Positions 35,999-44,833 of a DNA stretch of 64,000 nt are shown one piece after another. Every line of letters begins with the position of its first letter. Position 1 is the stretch's first letter. The stretch is taken from contig CANFOL010000010.1 in the NCBI GenBank assembly GCA_947448695.1, positions 1 to 64,000 of the forward strand, written 5' to 3'. The notes beneath the pieces are model-generated. The model worked only from the letters and a program-made list of their open reading frames with translations. It ran no database searches and was not told the origin of the DNA. The stretch is from Burkholderiaceae bacterium (GTDB taxonomy: Bacteria > Pseudomonadota > Gammaproteobacteria > Burkholderiales > Burkholderiaceae). The translations under genes and the position numbers were made by a program.

Positions 35999-37258
35999 TT
36001 ATGGATTGAGACCAGCATAAATTAACGCATTGATTCTTTCGCGGTACTCTTTACGTAGTTCTCCAGGAGCCGCAGCCATCATCACAACAACCATTTTTTC
36101 TTTAGGGTCGACCCAAAATATAGTACCGTTTGCGCCATTCCATGTGTAATCTCCAATATTACCATTGGTTGCAGATAAACCTTTTTCTTTACGAACGGCA
36201 ACTCCCAAACCAAAGCCATATCCTTCTCTGCCGGGTTCAGTCAAGCCCACATTGTTTTTAATTTGGTTGCCTAGATGATCTGATGTCATTAGCGCCACTG
36301 TTTGTGGCCCCAGAATACGTTGCCCATCTAACGTGCCGCCGTTGACTAACATTTGACCAAAACGGATATAGTCTGCCGCAGTGCTATAAGCACAAGATCC
36401 ACCGCAATCAAATTTAGCTGGGTTGTCATAGATAGCAATCTTTTGCTTTTTACCAGAAATTGGATCAATTTCGAGAGGTTGAGCTAACCGTTTTTTAGAA
36501 GACTCATTGAGATCAAAGCTCGTATCTTTCATACCAATGCGGGACCAGATTCTCTCATTTAAAATATCATTGAGGCGTTTGCCAGCAATTTTTTCTTGTA
36601 GTAAGCCAAGGACATCAATACCAAAGCTATAGTCCCAAGCGGTGCCAGGTTCATACAAAAGTGGCGTAGTAGCGAGACGTTTAATAAAGTCTGTACCACT
36701 GAATTCAGCAGCAGCTTCGGCAGACGAGCGCAGAGATGCTTGGTGTACGGGAGTATTCGCACGCGCGCCATACGTAAGTCCATTCGTGTGCCGCATGAGG
36801 TCTTGAACCGTCATCGGTTTTTGCGCCGGAACCTGACTTAAAATACCATTTTCCAACTTACCCACATTCATGTTTTTAAATTCAGGAAACCATTGATAAA
36901 CAGGCGCTGATAGCTGCAATTTACCTTCTTCAAAGAAAGTCATTGCGCCAGTTGCTGCCATGACCTTTGTCATGGAGGCGAGATTAAAAACCGTATCAAA
37001 AGTCATCAAGGTATTATTTTTTTTGTCTCGATAGCCATAGGTTTTATAAATAATTAATTTGCCATTTTTAGCGACAGCTAAAACACCACCGGGCATTCTA
37101 TTTTGTGCGATTTCATTACTGAAGAATTGATCAATAGCTTGGACATTTTTAGGATTAAATCCTTGTGAAGCTGGAGAAGCAATCGGTAGCGGTGCGCTGA
37201 ATGCAGTGGCACTAATCGTTAAAAAGCTAGTTAGTCCGAGTAATAGTTGATATTTCAT
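35999..37258 (-). CDS. Exported serine hydrolase of the beta-lactamase/esterase (class C-like) family
   Basis: The 419-residue product has a signal peptide (LLLGLTSFLTISATAFSA) and a beta-lactamase-fold catalytic domain. The nucleophile motif SMTK is in FNLASMTKVMAATGAM (Ser about 95), the Tyr motif is likely YSFGID, and GYGFGLGV lies near the end. Such proteins include family VIII esterases and D-aminopeptidases, so beta-lactam hydrolysis should not be assumed. GGAGACGG lies 4-11 nt before the chosen ATG; the track's upstream ATG overlaps that site. It is followed without gap by a ModA-like gene. Confidence 0.83.
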   Translation of the reverse strand: MKYQLLLGLTSFLTISATAFSAPLPIASPASQGFNPKNVQAIDQFFSNEIAQNRMPGGVLAVAKNGKLIIYKTYGYRDKKNNTLMTFDTVFNLASMTKVMAATGAMTFFEEGKLQLSAPVYQWFPEFKNMNVGKLENGILSQVPAQKPMTVQDLMRHTNGLTYGARANTPVHQASLRSSAEAAAEFSGTDFIKRLATTPLLYEPGTAWDYSFGIDVLGLLQEKIAGKRLNDILNERIWSRIGMKDTSFDLNESSKKRLAQPLEIDPISGKKQKIAIYDNPAKFDCGGSCAYSTAADYIRFGQMLVNGGTLDGQRILGPQTVALMTSDHLGNQIKNNVGLTEPGREGYGFGLGVAVRKEKGLSATNGNIGDYTWNGANGTIFWVDPKEKMVVVMMAAAPGELRKEYRERINALIYAGLNP

Positions 37259-37336
37259 ATCCGTCTCCATGATGATTTTTTCTTCAACACAGTTTATTCT
37301 AATATTGGATTAAAAGACTAAGCTTATAATCAATTC

Positions 37337-38020
37337 ATGCAAAGACGTGTGCCAAAGTTTGACCCCCAGACGGTTCCTATACAGGAAGCGTTTTTGAATG
37401 CCCCTCCTGTGTCTAATGAAGTATTACAACCAGATGCTTTAAGACAGCGCTTTGAACAAAATAAACCATGGACACCAGAATTAACCGACGAGTCCAGAAA
37501 GTCACTTGAATATCAACCTGGTATGGGTAAGCGCATTGCCGCAGTTCTCATTCCGATTGTGCAAAATGATGATCATTTGAGTGTATTACTGACGAAGCGT
37601 GCTGAGCATCTCAATGATCATGCAGGACAAATTAGTTTTCCTGGCGGAAGAAAAGAAGACAGCGACCTTGATCTCAAGCATACTGCGCTAAGAGAGGCGT
37701 ATGAAGAAATTGGACTTGTGCATCACCATGTAGAGCATCTAGGCCATTTACCCGATTACTTTACAATTACAGGTTATCAAGTTACGCCGATTGTAGGTTT
37801 AGTTTCTTCTGTTCAAGAATTAGTACCTGACACCAATGAGGTTGCAGAAATCTTTGAAGTTCCCTTATCATTTCTTATGAATCCAGCTAATCACCAGATC
37901 AGAGAATGGGTGGGGCCAGAGGGGAGTCGACGTTTTTACGCCATGCCCTATGAATCGAAGTTTATTTGGGGGGCAACTGCTGGTATGCTCAGAAATCTTT
38001 ATCATTTTTTACGTGCCTAA
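37337..38020 (+). CDS. Nudix hydrolase, probable CoA pyrophosphatase
   Basis: The 227-residue protein has the Nudix box GGRKEDSDLDLKHTALREAYEEIGL (quoted in part) near residues 102-125, preceded by LLTKRAEHLNDHAGQISFPG, the NudL-type CoA pyrophosphatase signature. The C-terminal YFTITGYQVTPIVGLV also fits that group. It probably cleaves CoA or oxidised CoA. It diverges from the serine hydrolase and sits 3 nt before the CobD-like gene. Confidence 0.87.
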   Translation: MQRRVPKFDPQTVPIQEAFLNAPPVSNEVLQPDALRQRFEQNKPWTPELTDESRKSLEYQPGMGKRIAAVLIPIVQNDDHLSVLLTKRAEHLNDHAGQISFPGGRKEDSDLDLKHTALREAYEEIGLVHHHVEHLGHLPDYFTITGYQVTPIVGLVSSVQELVPDTNEVAEIFEVPLSFLMNPANHQIREWVGPEGSRRFYAMPYESKFIWGATAGMLRNLYHFLRA

Positions 38021-38023
38021 GTC

Positions 38024-38977
38024 ATGACTTTTATTTCCGTTTTATTGAGTTTGATTCTTGAGCAATATCGCCCCGTTGGGATGCATCATTGGACTCAGCG
38101 ACTCATGAAGTTTTGGATCGACCGTGTCCCCAATTATTGCGATACAGGTGAAGAAACATCAGCTAAAGTAGCCATTTTTGTTTTAGTTGCGCCACCTGTT
38201 TTACTGGTCCTTATGGTGCATCTATGGCTCATTTATCAATTACCCCTTCTTGCGCTTGCCTGGAATGTTTTTATCGTGTATTCCTTTATGGGGTTTCGTC
38301 AATTTAGTTCCCAATATCGCAAGATTCAAGTCTTGCTTCAAGAGAAGCGCTTGGATGATGCTAGAAGTGAGTTAGCTAATTGGGTAGGAATAAGTTTAAA
38401 TACTGAGACCTTAACTGAGTCGGAAGTTGTAAGACACACTTTAGAACGTGCGATATTGGCGGTTCACTCGAATGTATTTGGAGTGTTTTTTTTCTTTTTA
38501 ATACCAATTGGACCGGCCGGTGTTATCTTATATCGACTGGTACTGACAGCCGAGGAGCGCTGGAAGTTTGGTATGGTCAGTCCTAAACTCATGGTCATGA
38601 TTCAAAAATTTCGGTATCTGATCGATTGGTTACCCACACGACTGACTGCTATAGGCTTTACGATTGTCGGTAATTTTGAGCAAGCAGCTTATGCTTGGCG
38701 CTATCACCAAAAGAAATGGGATACGCAGTCTAAAGCCATTCTTATTGGCACTGGTGGAGGTGCTTTAGGTGTTCAACTAGGTGAGCCAATTGCTCAAGTC
38801 CCGACTGATGAAGCCTTGCGACTTGCTGAAACCGGTGAAGTACCGATTCAGGAAGTCGGAATGTTGCCTGTGCCTGCGCATTTAGCTTCTGGTGCAAGTC
38901 TTGTTTGGCGCGCAGTGGTTTTATGGATGATTCTCTTGGGAATGCTCTCAATGGCTGTTTGGTTTGGACAGTTATAA
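38024..38977 (+). CDS. CobD/CbiB-family membrane protein
   Basis: The 317-residue protein has about four to five hydrophobic helices and matches the CobD/CbiB/AmpE-like family (ISVLLSLILEQYRPVGMHHW, RHTLERAILAVHSNVFGVFFFFL, LYRLVLTAEERW). No other cobalamin genes are nearby, so cobyrinic-acid amidation is doubtful; AmpE-like signalling or another role is possible. Its stop overlaps the converging rsgA stop by 6 nt. Confidence 0.7.
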   Translation: MTFISVLLSLILEQYRPVGMHHWTQRLMKFWIDRVPNYCDTGEETSAKVAIFVLVAPPVLLVLMVHLWLIYQLPLLALAWNVFIVYSFMGFRQFSSQYRKIQVLLQEKRLDDARSELANWVGISLNTETLTESEVVRHTLERAILAVHSNVFGVFFFFLIPIGPAGVILYRLVLTAEERWKFGMVSPKLMVMIQKFRYLIDWLPTRLTAIGFTIVGNFEQAAYAWRYHQKKWDTQSKAILIGTGGGALGVQLGEPIAQVPTDEALRLAETGEVPIQEVGMLPVPAHLASGASLVWRAVVLWMILLGMLSMAVWFGQL

Positions 38978-39928
38978 AGATTGATGCCCCTGGGTTTGAA
39001 TCGTGGCATTGCGACTCTCATGCAACAATTGATTAAATAGTTTGACGCGCGTCGATGATATTTGACCTTGTGAGACCCCATCAAGAATAGCGCATCCGGG
39101 CTCATGAGAGTGAGTGCAGTTATGAAAGCGACATTGCCCTAGATAAGGACTAAATTCTGTAAAGGAGTGCTGTAATTCGCTCTCAGAAAGATGCGCTAAG
39201 CCGAATTCCTGAAACCCTGGCGAATCAATCAGAGCACCAACGATCCCTTCTTTTATACCCCATGATGGCAGATCGTAATAACGGCAGGCAGTAGTCGTAT
39301 GTTTGCCCGTATCTAACTTGGTTGAGTGTTCTCTCGTTTGTGCGCTAGCTGTTGGTATCCATTGATTGAGAAGCGTGGATTTGCCCATCCCGGATTGGCC
39401 AACGAGAACTGAGACCTTACCCGCTAAGAACGGCTCAAGCGCCCTCATACTATCCGCATTAAATTTTGCTGAAATCTCATGAATCGGAATATGGAGATGT
39501 TGATACGGTGCTAAGAGTTCACGCGCTTTAATTAATTGATCTTTCAAATCAATCTTATTCAGTAAGATGCGTAGTTCAATACCTTCATGGGCGGCTGCAA
39601 TGGCAGCACGACCAAGTAGGTCAGGTGAAAAACCAGGTTCTGTAGCAAGTACCAGAAGAATTTGATCGACATTAGCAGCAATGGATTTGGAACGAAAAGC
39701 ATCAGAGCGAAATAATAGATTCTTGCGCGGCAGGATTTTTTCTATGACAGCCTGATCAGCTGATGTCGTTTGTAACTCTAAAAAATCACCAACAGCAACT
39801 TCATGTTTCTTACCACGGGACTTGACCTCATAAAACGCTGGGTCAGAAGAGCTTGGATGGATGGGTCTTGCTAAATAATTTCTACCGTAAGAAGCTACTA
39901 AAAGAGCCTTTAAGGATGAATTATGCAA
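38972..39928 (-). CDS. rsgA: Ribosome small-subunit-dependent GTPase A
   Basis: The 318-residue circularly permuted GTPase helps release RbfA late in 30S maturation. An N-terminal OB domain (residues ~1-70) precedes the permuted G-motifs: LNKIDL (G4), SAKF (G5), GQSGMGKSTLLNQ (G1), TTTACRYYDL (G2) and DSPGFQEFG (G3). The C-terminal zinc site has CRFHNCTHSHEPGCA. It is 12 nt downstream of the M48 protease gene. Confidence 0.95.
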   Translation of the reverse strand: MHNSSLKALLVASYGRNYLARPIHPSSSDPAFYEVKSRGKKHEVAVGDFLELQTTSADQAVIEKILPRKNLLFRSDAFRSKSIAANVDQILLVLATEPGFSPDLLGRAAIAAAHEGIELRILLNKIDLKDQLIKARELLAPYQHLHIPIHEISAKFNADSMRALEPFLAGKVSVLVGQSGMGKSTLLNQWIPTASAQTREHSTKLDTGKHTTTACRYYDLPSWGIKEGIVGALIDSPGFQEFGLAHLSESELQHSFTEFSPYLGQCRFHNCTHSHEPGCAILDGVSQGQISSTRVKLFNQLLHESRNATIQTQGHQSL

Positions 39929-39940
39929 GACGGTATCCCA

Positions 39941-41203
39941 TTAGTTTGATGCTTTCATCAATTGATTCAGATGCGCAATGCGAATAGGTGCTGGCGGATG
40001 CGAATCATAAAATGCAGAATATAAACGGTCTGGTGTTAGTGTTGCTGCATTGTCCTGGTAGAGCTTGATCAGTGCTGAAATTAAGTAACTTGCATTAGAT
40101 TTTTCTGCGGCAAAGGCATCTGCTTCGAACTCGTGTTTTCGGGAGAGCAAGCTACCTAGTGGGGTAATAAAAAAAGTAAATACTGGAATTGCTAAAGAAA
40201 ATAAAGCAAGCGCAAGACCAGCATTATTACCATCGATTTCTGGGAGTACGCCCAAGCTTTCATAGAACCAAATTTGTTGAGATAACCAGCCCAACAAGGC
40301 TAAACCAGCAAGACTCATCAAGAAAGTAAGTAACATTCTTTTACGCACATGGTTCTTTTTAAAGTGTCCAAGTTCATGCGCCAAGACGGCCTCGATTTCC
40401 ACGGGGGAGAGTTTTTCAATCAGCGTATCAAAAAATACAATCCGTTTATTTTTACCAATCCCAGTAAAGTACGCATTACCATGAGCGCTTCTTTTACTCC
40501 CATCCATAACAAACAGGCCTTTACTAACAAAACCACAACGATCTAGAAGAGATTGGATCGATGTTTTAAGAGGCCCATCATCAAGTGGCTTAAATTTGTT
40601 AAAGAGAGGCATGATCAGAACAGGCGCTATCCAAGTAGCTAACAAAATAAATCCTACCAAAAAGATCCAAGCAAACAGCCACCAATATTGCCCTGCTTGT
40701 TGCATGAGACTTAGAATCACCCACAGTAGAGGTACACCGATGACGAGGCTTAGGGCGGTACCTTTAATAAAGTCAAGCCAGAACAATTTTTGGGTCATAC
40801 GGTTAAAGCCAAAATTTTCTTCTAAGCGAAATTGTTTGTACCAAGAAAAAGGTAAATCGATCAAGCTAGATAAAAAACTAATCGTAAGCAATAGTGCAAT
40901 TTGTTGCCAAACGCCCGCAGAGAAGATCCCTAGTAACTCACGGTGGATGGCATACAAAAGCCCCATTAGCGTGAGGACAATTAAAAGCGCTTGAGAGAAA
41001 AAGGTTTCTACTGAAGAAAGTTTTAATTTGGCGATCGTGTAGTTAGCTGCTTTTTGGTGATCTGTTAAAGAGATCGACTCTTCAAAGCCCGTAGGGACTT
41101 GGTTGATATGCATCCGAGCAGATTGAATCTGACGCTGTGCAAGAAAAAATTGGGTAAAAAGACCCAATAACAAAAAAGCGAGGAAAATATAAGTAAATAT
41201 CAT
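39941..41203 (-). CDS. M48 family membrane metalloprotease (Ste24-like)
   Basis: The 420-residue CAAX-protease-type integral membrane zinc peptidase has the zinc motif HELGH in [13 protein letters not shown] and the downstream ligand region [12 protein letters not shown]. Seven or so hydrophobic segments precede and surround them. Bacterial Ste24-like proteins probably take part in membrane protein quality control; the substrate is unknown. Its ATG abuts the track start of orn, so the two are divergent with little or no promoter space. Confidence 0.88.
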   Translation of the reverse strand: MIFTYIFLAFLLLGLFTQFFLAQRQIQSARMHINQVPTGFEESISLTDHQKAANYTIAKLKLSSVETFFSQALLIVLTLMGLLYAIHRELLGIFSAGVWQQIALLLTISFLSSLIDLPFSWYKQFRLEENFGFNRMTQKLFWLDFIKGTALSLVIGVPLLWVILSLMQQAGQYWWLFAWIFLVGFILLATWIAPVLIMPLFNKFKPLDDGPLKTSIQSLLDRCGFVSKGLFVMDGSKRSAHGNAYFTGIGKNKRIVFFDTLIEKLSPVEIEAVLAHELGHFKKNHVRKRMLLTFLMSLAGLALLGWLSQQIWFYESLGVLPEIDGNNAGLALALFSLAIPVFTFFITPLGSLLSRKHEFEADAFAAEKSNASYLISALIKLYQDNAATLTPDRLYSAFYDSHPPAPIRIAHLNQLMKASN

Positions 41204-41230
41204 TTGTTAATTATAGAAGCGAGTTGCGAT

Positions 41231-41791
41231 TTGAACACAGAACTGAAAAAAGACCGTTTAATTTGGTTGGATATGGAAATGAGTGGACTTGATCCAGAGA
41301 AAGAGCGGATTTTAGAGTTAGCCATGGTCATAACCGATGGTGAGCTTGAAATTATTGCGGAAAGTCCCGTTTTGGTCATTCATCAAGAGAAGAAATTACT
41401 CGATGGCATGGATGCTTGGAATCAAGGTACGCATGGTAAATCTGGCTTAATTGATAAAGTTTTAGCTTCCACAACAACTGAGGACGAGGCAGAGAAAATT
41501 TGTTTAGAGTTTTTGGCGGCGCATCTTAAATCGGGTGTTTCACCGATGTGTGGCAATACGATTCATCAGGATAGAAGATTTATGGCCAGATATATGCCCA
41601 GACTGGAAGCGTTTTTCCATTACAGAAATATTGATGTCTCCACAGTAAAAGAACTATGTAAACGATGGCAGCCTGAAGTGGCGAAGAACTTCACCAAAAA
41701 ACAAGCCCACACCGCATACGCAGACATTATTGAGTCGATTGAAGAGTTGCGTTATTACCGAGAGAACTTTTTTAGAACCCCTCATAGCTGA
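41231..41791 (+). CDS. orn: Oligoribonuclease
   Basis: The 186-residue 3'-5' DEDDh exonuclease finishes RNA decay by degrading dinucleotides. Exo I is [14 protein letters not shown], Exo II around [16 protein letters not shown], and Exo III in [19 protein letters not shown]. No ATG gives a full-length protein. The TTG at this position yields [14 protein letters not shown], a normal family N-terminus; an earlier TTG abutting the M48 ATG gives nine extra residues. Start confidence is modest. Confidence 0.92.
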   Translation: MNTELKKDRLIWLDMEMSGLDPEKERILELAMVITDGELEIIAESPVLVIHQEKKLLDGMDAWNQGTHGKSGLIDKVLASTTTEDEAEKICLEFLAAHLKSGVSPMCGNTIHQDRRFMARYMPRLEAFFHYRNIDVSTVKELCKRWQPEVAKNFTKKQAHTAYADIIESIEELRYYRENFFRTPHS

Positions 41792-42021
41792 AGGCATTTC
41801 CTAAAGTCACGATTTTGGCTTTAGAAGAAATACTTGATCAATAAACTGTGAATTAGTCGCTTCTTAAAATTATTTGTTTTCCACACAAATGAACCAAGAG
41901 ACCATCTTAGTATTGGAGGATTGTGTGGAGGCTAAAATTAAACTCTTCAAATTCTGAGGAGATTTTTTTGCCTGTTTCTATCAAAAGTATTGATATCACT
42001 GAAGAAAATTTTTTAAAGAAG
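41792..42021. other. Non-coding stretch between orn and vapBC
   Basis: No gene is convincing here. It holds a CCACACAA/TTGTGTGG inverted repeat and a 22-codon frame beginning inside it (MNQETILVLEDC…), with no ribosome site. An in-frame upstream extension of vapB in the track is rejected in favour of the SD-preceded ATG. Confidence 0.45.
41881..41928. repeat. Spaced perfect inverted repeat
   Basis: CCACACAA and TTGTGTGG are perfect 8-nt complements 32 nt apart, about 150 nt upstream of vapB. Origin unknown; it could be the edge of an inserted segment or a regulator site. Confidence 0.45.
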
Positions 42022-42050
42022 TTTACAGATAGCCTAAAAATACGTAAGAT
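42022..42050 (+). promoter_or_regulatory. vapBC promoter
   Basis: TTTACA (42022-42027, 5/6), a 17-nt spacer and TAAGAT (42045-42050, 4/6) form a good sigma-70 promoter. The start would fall near 42057, inside the palindrome that overlaps the -10. Confidence 0.6.
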
Positions 42051-42063
42051 GTACATGTACATC
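42048..42063. promoter_or_regulatory. Perfect 16-bp palindrome, likely VapB operator
   Basis: GATGTACATGTACATC is its own reverse complement. It overlaps the -10 box and the expected transcription start and ends about 5 nt before the ribosome site GGAGG. VapB antitoxins bind such palindromes to autoregulate; the position fits that role. Confidence 0.65.
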
Positions 42064-42078
42064 CAGTCGGAGGATTTT

Positions 42079-42315
42079 ATGGCTAGTACCAAGCTTTTTA
42101 AGAATGGAAATTCTCAAGCAGTAAGAATCCCTGCTGAACTTGCCTACAATAAATGGGACATTGACCTCATCATCGAACGGCATGGAGATGAGTTACGTAT
42201 TCGACCTGCTCAGAGGCGAATTGGAAATGTAATGAAAAAATTTGCTCAGTTTTCACCTGATTTTATGGTGGAGGGAAGAGGAGAAAATATTGAAAAAGAG
42301 CGTGAATCTTTATGA
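42079..42315 (+). CDS. vapB: VapB-type antitoxin (AbrB/MazE-like fold)
   Basis: The 78-residue antitoxin has a swapped-hairpin DNA-binding N-terminus (STKLFKNGNSQAVRIPAELAY) and a charged C-terminus (FMVEGRGENIEKERESL) that should wrap the toxin. The track frame starts far upstream, but CGGAGGATTTT directly before this ATG sets the start. It overlaps vapC by 4 nt (ATGA). Confidence 0.9.
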   Translation: MASTKLFKNGNSQAVRIPAELAYNKWDIDLIIERHGDELRIRPAQRRIGNVMKKFAQFSPDFMVEGRGENIEKERESL

Positions 42316-42725
42316 CTCCAAAATTGATGTTGGATACGAATATCTGTATTTATTTAATGAAGAATCAATTACCAGATGTTGAGGAGCGCTTTCAAGATTT
42401 TTTTGTTGGAGAGATTGTCATTTCAGCAATTACTCTTGCTGAACTTGAGTTTGGTGTTAGCTTAAAGGGTAAGGAATTTGAAAAAAGAAATCGATTGGCT
42501 CTTTCTAGCTTATTAGAAGATATTCTTGTCGCGCCCTTTGATCATCAGGCAGCTAGGTCTTATGGGCCTCTAAGAGCAATTTATAAAGATCGTACAAGAG
42601 ATGCATTGGATAAATTAATTGCCTCTCATGCCGCTTCTTTGGGAGTAATTTTGGTGACTAATAATGAAAATGACTTCATGAATTTTCCAGGCTTAAAAGT
42701 AGAGAACTGGGTAAAAAAAATTTAA
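42312..42725 (+). CDS. vapC: VapC-type PIN-domain toxin
   Basis: The 137-residue PIN ribonuclease has the acidic residues expected: Asp8 in LMLDTNICIYLM, Glu in ITLAELEFGV, Asp in RDALDKLIASHA and Asp/Asn in TNNENDF. VapC toxins cut specific tRNAs or rRNA. It is translationally coupled to vapB. The module sits between the core genes orn and mog, so it was probably acquired. Confidence 0.92.
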   Translation: MTPKLMLDTNICIYLMKNQLPDVEERFQDFFVGEIVISAITLAELEFGVSLKGKEFEKRNRLALSSLLEDILVAPFDHQAARSYGPLRAIYKDRTRDALDKLIASHAASLGVILVTNNENDFMNFPGLKVENWVKKI

Positions 42726-42736
42726 GATAGCTATAA

Positions 42737-43351
42737 CTAGTTTTTGGGCTTTAAAGCTGACTTTGGTCGAAACGCTTTGACAATAGCTTCATTTGTTTCG
42801 ATATAGGGTCCACCAATCAAATCAATACAGTAAGGAACAGCAGCGAAGATACCTGATGTCATTACTTTGCCATCGGCATCTTTGAGACCTTCTAAGGTTT
42901 CTGCAATGGCTTTTGGTTGTCCGGGTAAATTAATGATGAGGGCGGCATGATTGTCGATTTCACGAATGACGCCCACTTGACGAGAAAGTATGGCTGTTGG
43001 TACAAATTTTAAGCTGATTTGGCGCATTTGCTCACCAAAGCCGGGCATTTCACGGGTAGCGGCTGCAAGAGTAGCTTCTGGGGTTACATCGCGGCGACTA
43101 GGCCCAGTTCCACCAGTGGTTAATACCAGATCGCACTGCTCGACGTCGACTAGTTCTATGAGGGTTGAAGTAATGAGGTCTTGTTCATCCGCGATAAGTC
43201 TAGTGATGCAGGTAAATGGCGTGGTCAAAGCGCCAATTAACCACTTTTCAAGTGCAGGAATTCCTTGATCTTCATAGACCCCAATAGAGGCTCGGTCGGA
43301 GATAGAGACTAAGCCGATACGAATTTGAGTTGGATTTATAGTATTTTTCAT
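42737..43351 (-). CDS. mog: Molybdopterin adenylyltransferase
   Basis: The 204-residue MoaB/Mog-fold protein adenylates molybdopterin before Mo insertion by MoeA. It shows IGLVSISDRASIGVYEDQGIPAL, LVLTTGGTGPSRRDVTPEAT, LSRQVGVIREIDNHAALIINLPGQPKAIAE. The track start overlaps the divergent pmbA frame; the second ATG is chosen. Other Mo-cofactor genes (moaA, mobA, moeA) lie about 7 kb to the right. Confidence 0.9.
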   Translation of the reverse strand: MKNTINPTQIRIGLVSISDRASIGVYEDQGIPALEKWLIGALTTPFTCITRLIADEQDLITSTLIELVDVEQCDLVLTTGGTGPSRRDVTPEATLAAATREMPGFGEQMRQISLKFVPTAILSRQVGVIREIDNHAALIINLPGQPKAIAETLEGLKDADGKVMTSGIFAAVPYCIDLIGGPYIETNEAIVKAFRPKSALKPKN

Positions 43352-43394
43352 AATGATTTTCATAGTTGATACAAATAATCGCTATGATAAGGGA

Positions 43395-44759
43395 ATGACT
43401 ACTAATATTTTTACTTATTCCGCATTTGAGTTCCAAGAAATCATCAAAGATGCCCTCAGCCGTGCTAAATCGCTAGGGGCAACTGATGCTGCAGTTGAGG
43501 TATCAGAGGGCCATGGCCTCTCAGTATCCGTGCGACGAGGTGAAGTGGAGACGATTGAGCGCAGTGTTGATAAATCCTTAGGGATTAGCGTCTATATTGG
43601 ACAACAGCGTGGCAATGCAAGCACCAGTGATTTTTCTCCTGAGGCAATAGAGCGTACGATTCAAGCGGCCTATGATATTGCAAGATATACCGCTCCTGAC
43701 CCATTTTCTGGATTGGCTGAAGAAGAGATATTAGAAAAAAATCCTAAAGATTTAGACTTGTTTCATCCATGGGATTTATCCGTTGAAGATGCGATCGAAA
43801 TTGCCAAACGCGCAGAATCTGCAGCCTTTGCCGTGAGTCCTTTGATTACGAATAGCGATGGGGCGTCTATTGCGGCGAATCAAACCCATTTTCAGATGGG
43901 TACATCCCGTGGATTTTTAGCAGGGTATCCATTTTCTAGGCATTACATCTCCTGTGCCCCGATCGCAAGTGCATCACTTCGAAGGGGTGCACCCATGCAA
44001 CGCGATGATTGGTATTCCACGTCGCGTTTACCGCAAGAACTTGCTGATCCTGAAGCGATTGGTCGTTACGCTGCTCAGCGAGCCTTGTCAAGACTTGGAG
44101 CTAAGCCAATACCTACTCAAAAGTGTCCAGTGATTTTTGAAGCCCCGGTTGCTATTGGTTTACTCGGGGCATTTGTTCAGGCAATCTCGGGTGCTTCCTT
44201 ATACCGTCGCTCAAGTTTTTTACTAGACAGCCTTGGAAAACAGGTTTTTGCCGATCATATTCAGATTGATGAAGACCCACATCGCTTAAGACTGAGCGGG
44301 AGTACGCCATTTGATGATGAGGGAGTTAAGACACAAGCCCGACAAGTAGTTTCCTCAGGGGTTGTAAAAGGTTATTTTTTATCTACGTATTCAGCTCGCA
44401 AATTAGGGATGCAAACCACAGGAAATTCTGGGGGAGCACATCATTTGAAAATGATCAGTTCTAGAACCAAGCCGAGTGATGATTTATCTGGTTTAGCCAA
44501 AAAAATGGGGCGCGGACTTCTTGTCACTGAACTAATGGGGCAAGGTGTTAATTACGTCACGGGTGACTATTCTAGAGGAGCATTCGGTTATTGGGTCGAA
44601 AATGGCGAGATTCAATATCCCGTAGAAGAAATCACCATTGCGGGCAATCTCAAACAAATGTTTATGGACATTGAAGCCATTGGTTCTGATGTTTTGACAA
44701 GGGGTACCAAAGAGTGTGGATCTATGCTCATTCGTGAAATGATGATTGGTGGATCGTAA
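43395..44759 (+). CDS. pmbA: Metalloprotease PmbA (TldE)
   Basis: The 454-residue TldD/PmbA-family subunit, with TldD, degrades unfolded peptides and matures some modified peptides. Motifs are LGATDAAVEVSEGHGLSVSVRRGEVETIE, the Gly/Ser-rich ANQTHFQMGTSRGFLAGYP and LLVTELMGQGVNYVTGDYSRGAFGYWVENG. TAAGGGA sits just before the chosen ATG, 14 codons after the track start. TldD, which carries the zinc motif, is not in the window. Confidence 0.92.
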   Translation: MTTNIFTYSAFEFQEIIKDALSRAKSLGATDAAVEVSEGHGLSVSVRRGEVETIERSVDKSLGISVYIGQQRGNASTSDFSPEAIERTIQAAYDIARYTAPDPFSGLAEEEILEKNPKDLDLFHPWDLSVEDAIEIAKRAESAAFAVSPLITNSDGASIAANQTHFQMGTSRGFLAGYPFSRHYISCAPIASASLRRGAPMQRDDWYSTSRLPQELADPEAIGRYAAQRALSRLGAKPIPTQKCPVIFEAPVAIGLLGAFVQAISGASLYRRSSFLLDSLGKQVFADHIQIDEDPHRLRLSGSTPFDDEGVKTQARQVVSSGVVKGYFLSTYSARKLGMQTTGNSGGAHHLKMISSRTKPSDDLSGLAKKMGRGLLVTELMGQGVNYVTGDYSRGAFGYWVENGEIQYPVEEITIAGNLKQMFMDIEAIGSDVLTRGTKECGSMLIREMMIGGS

Positions 44760-44833
44760 AAAATTACCAGAGGATTCATCCTCAAGAACTTACAAAAGCT
44801 ATTGAATTGTTGAAAAGATAAAAATTAGATTTT

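Noticed and set aside
41923-42078. Upstream extension of the vapB frame (GTG start)
   Set aside because: The GGAGG-preceded ATG gives a full-length antitoxin, and the extension covers the promoter and palindrome.
44760-44833. Short frame ending HPQELTKAIELLKR after pmbA
   Set aside because: It has no start or ribosome site; it might be the tail of a lost gene, but 19 codons are too few to support that.
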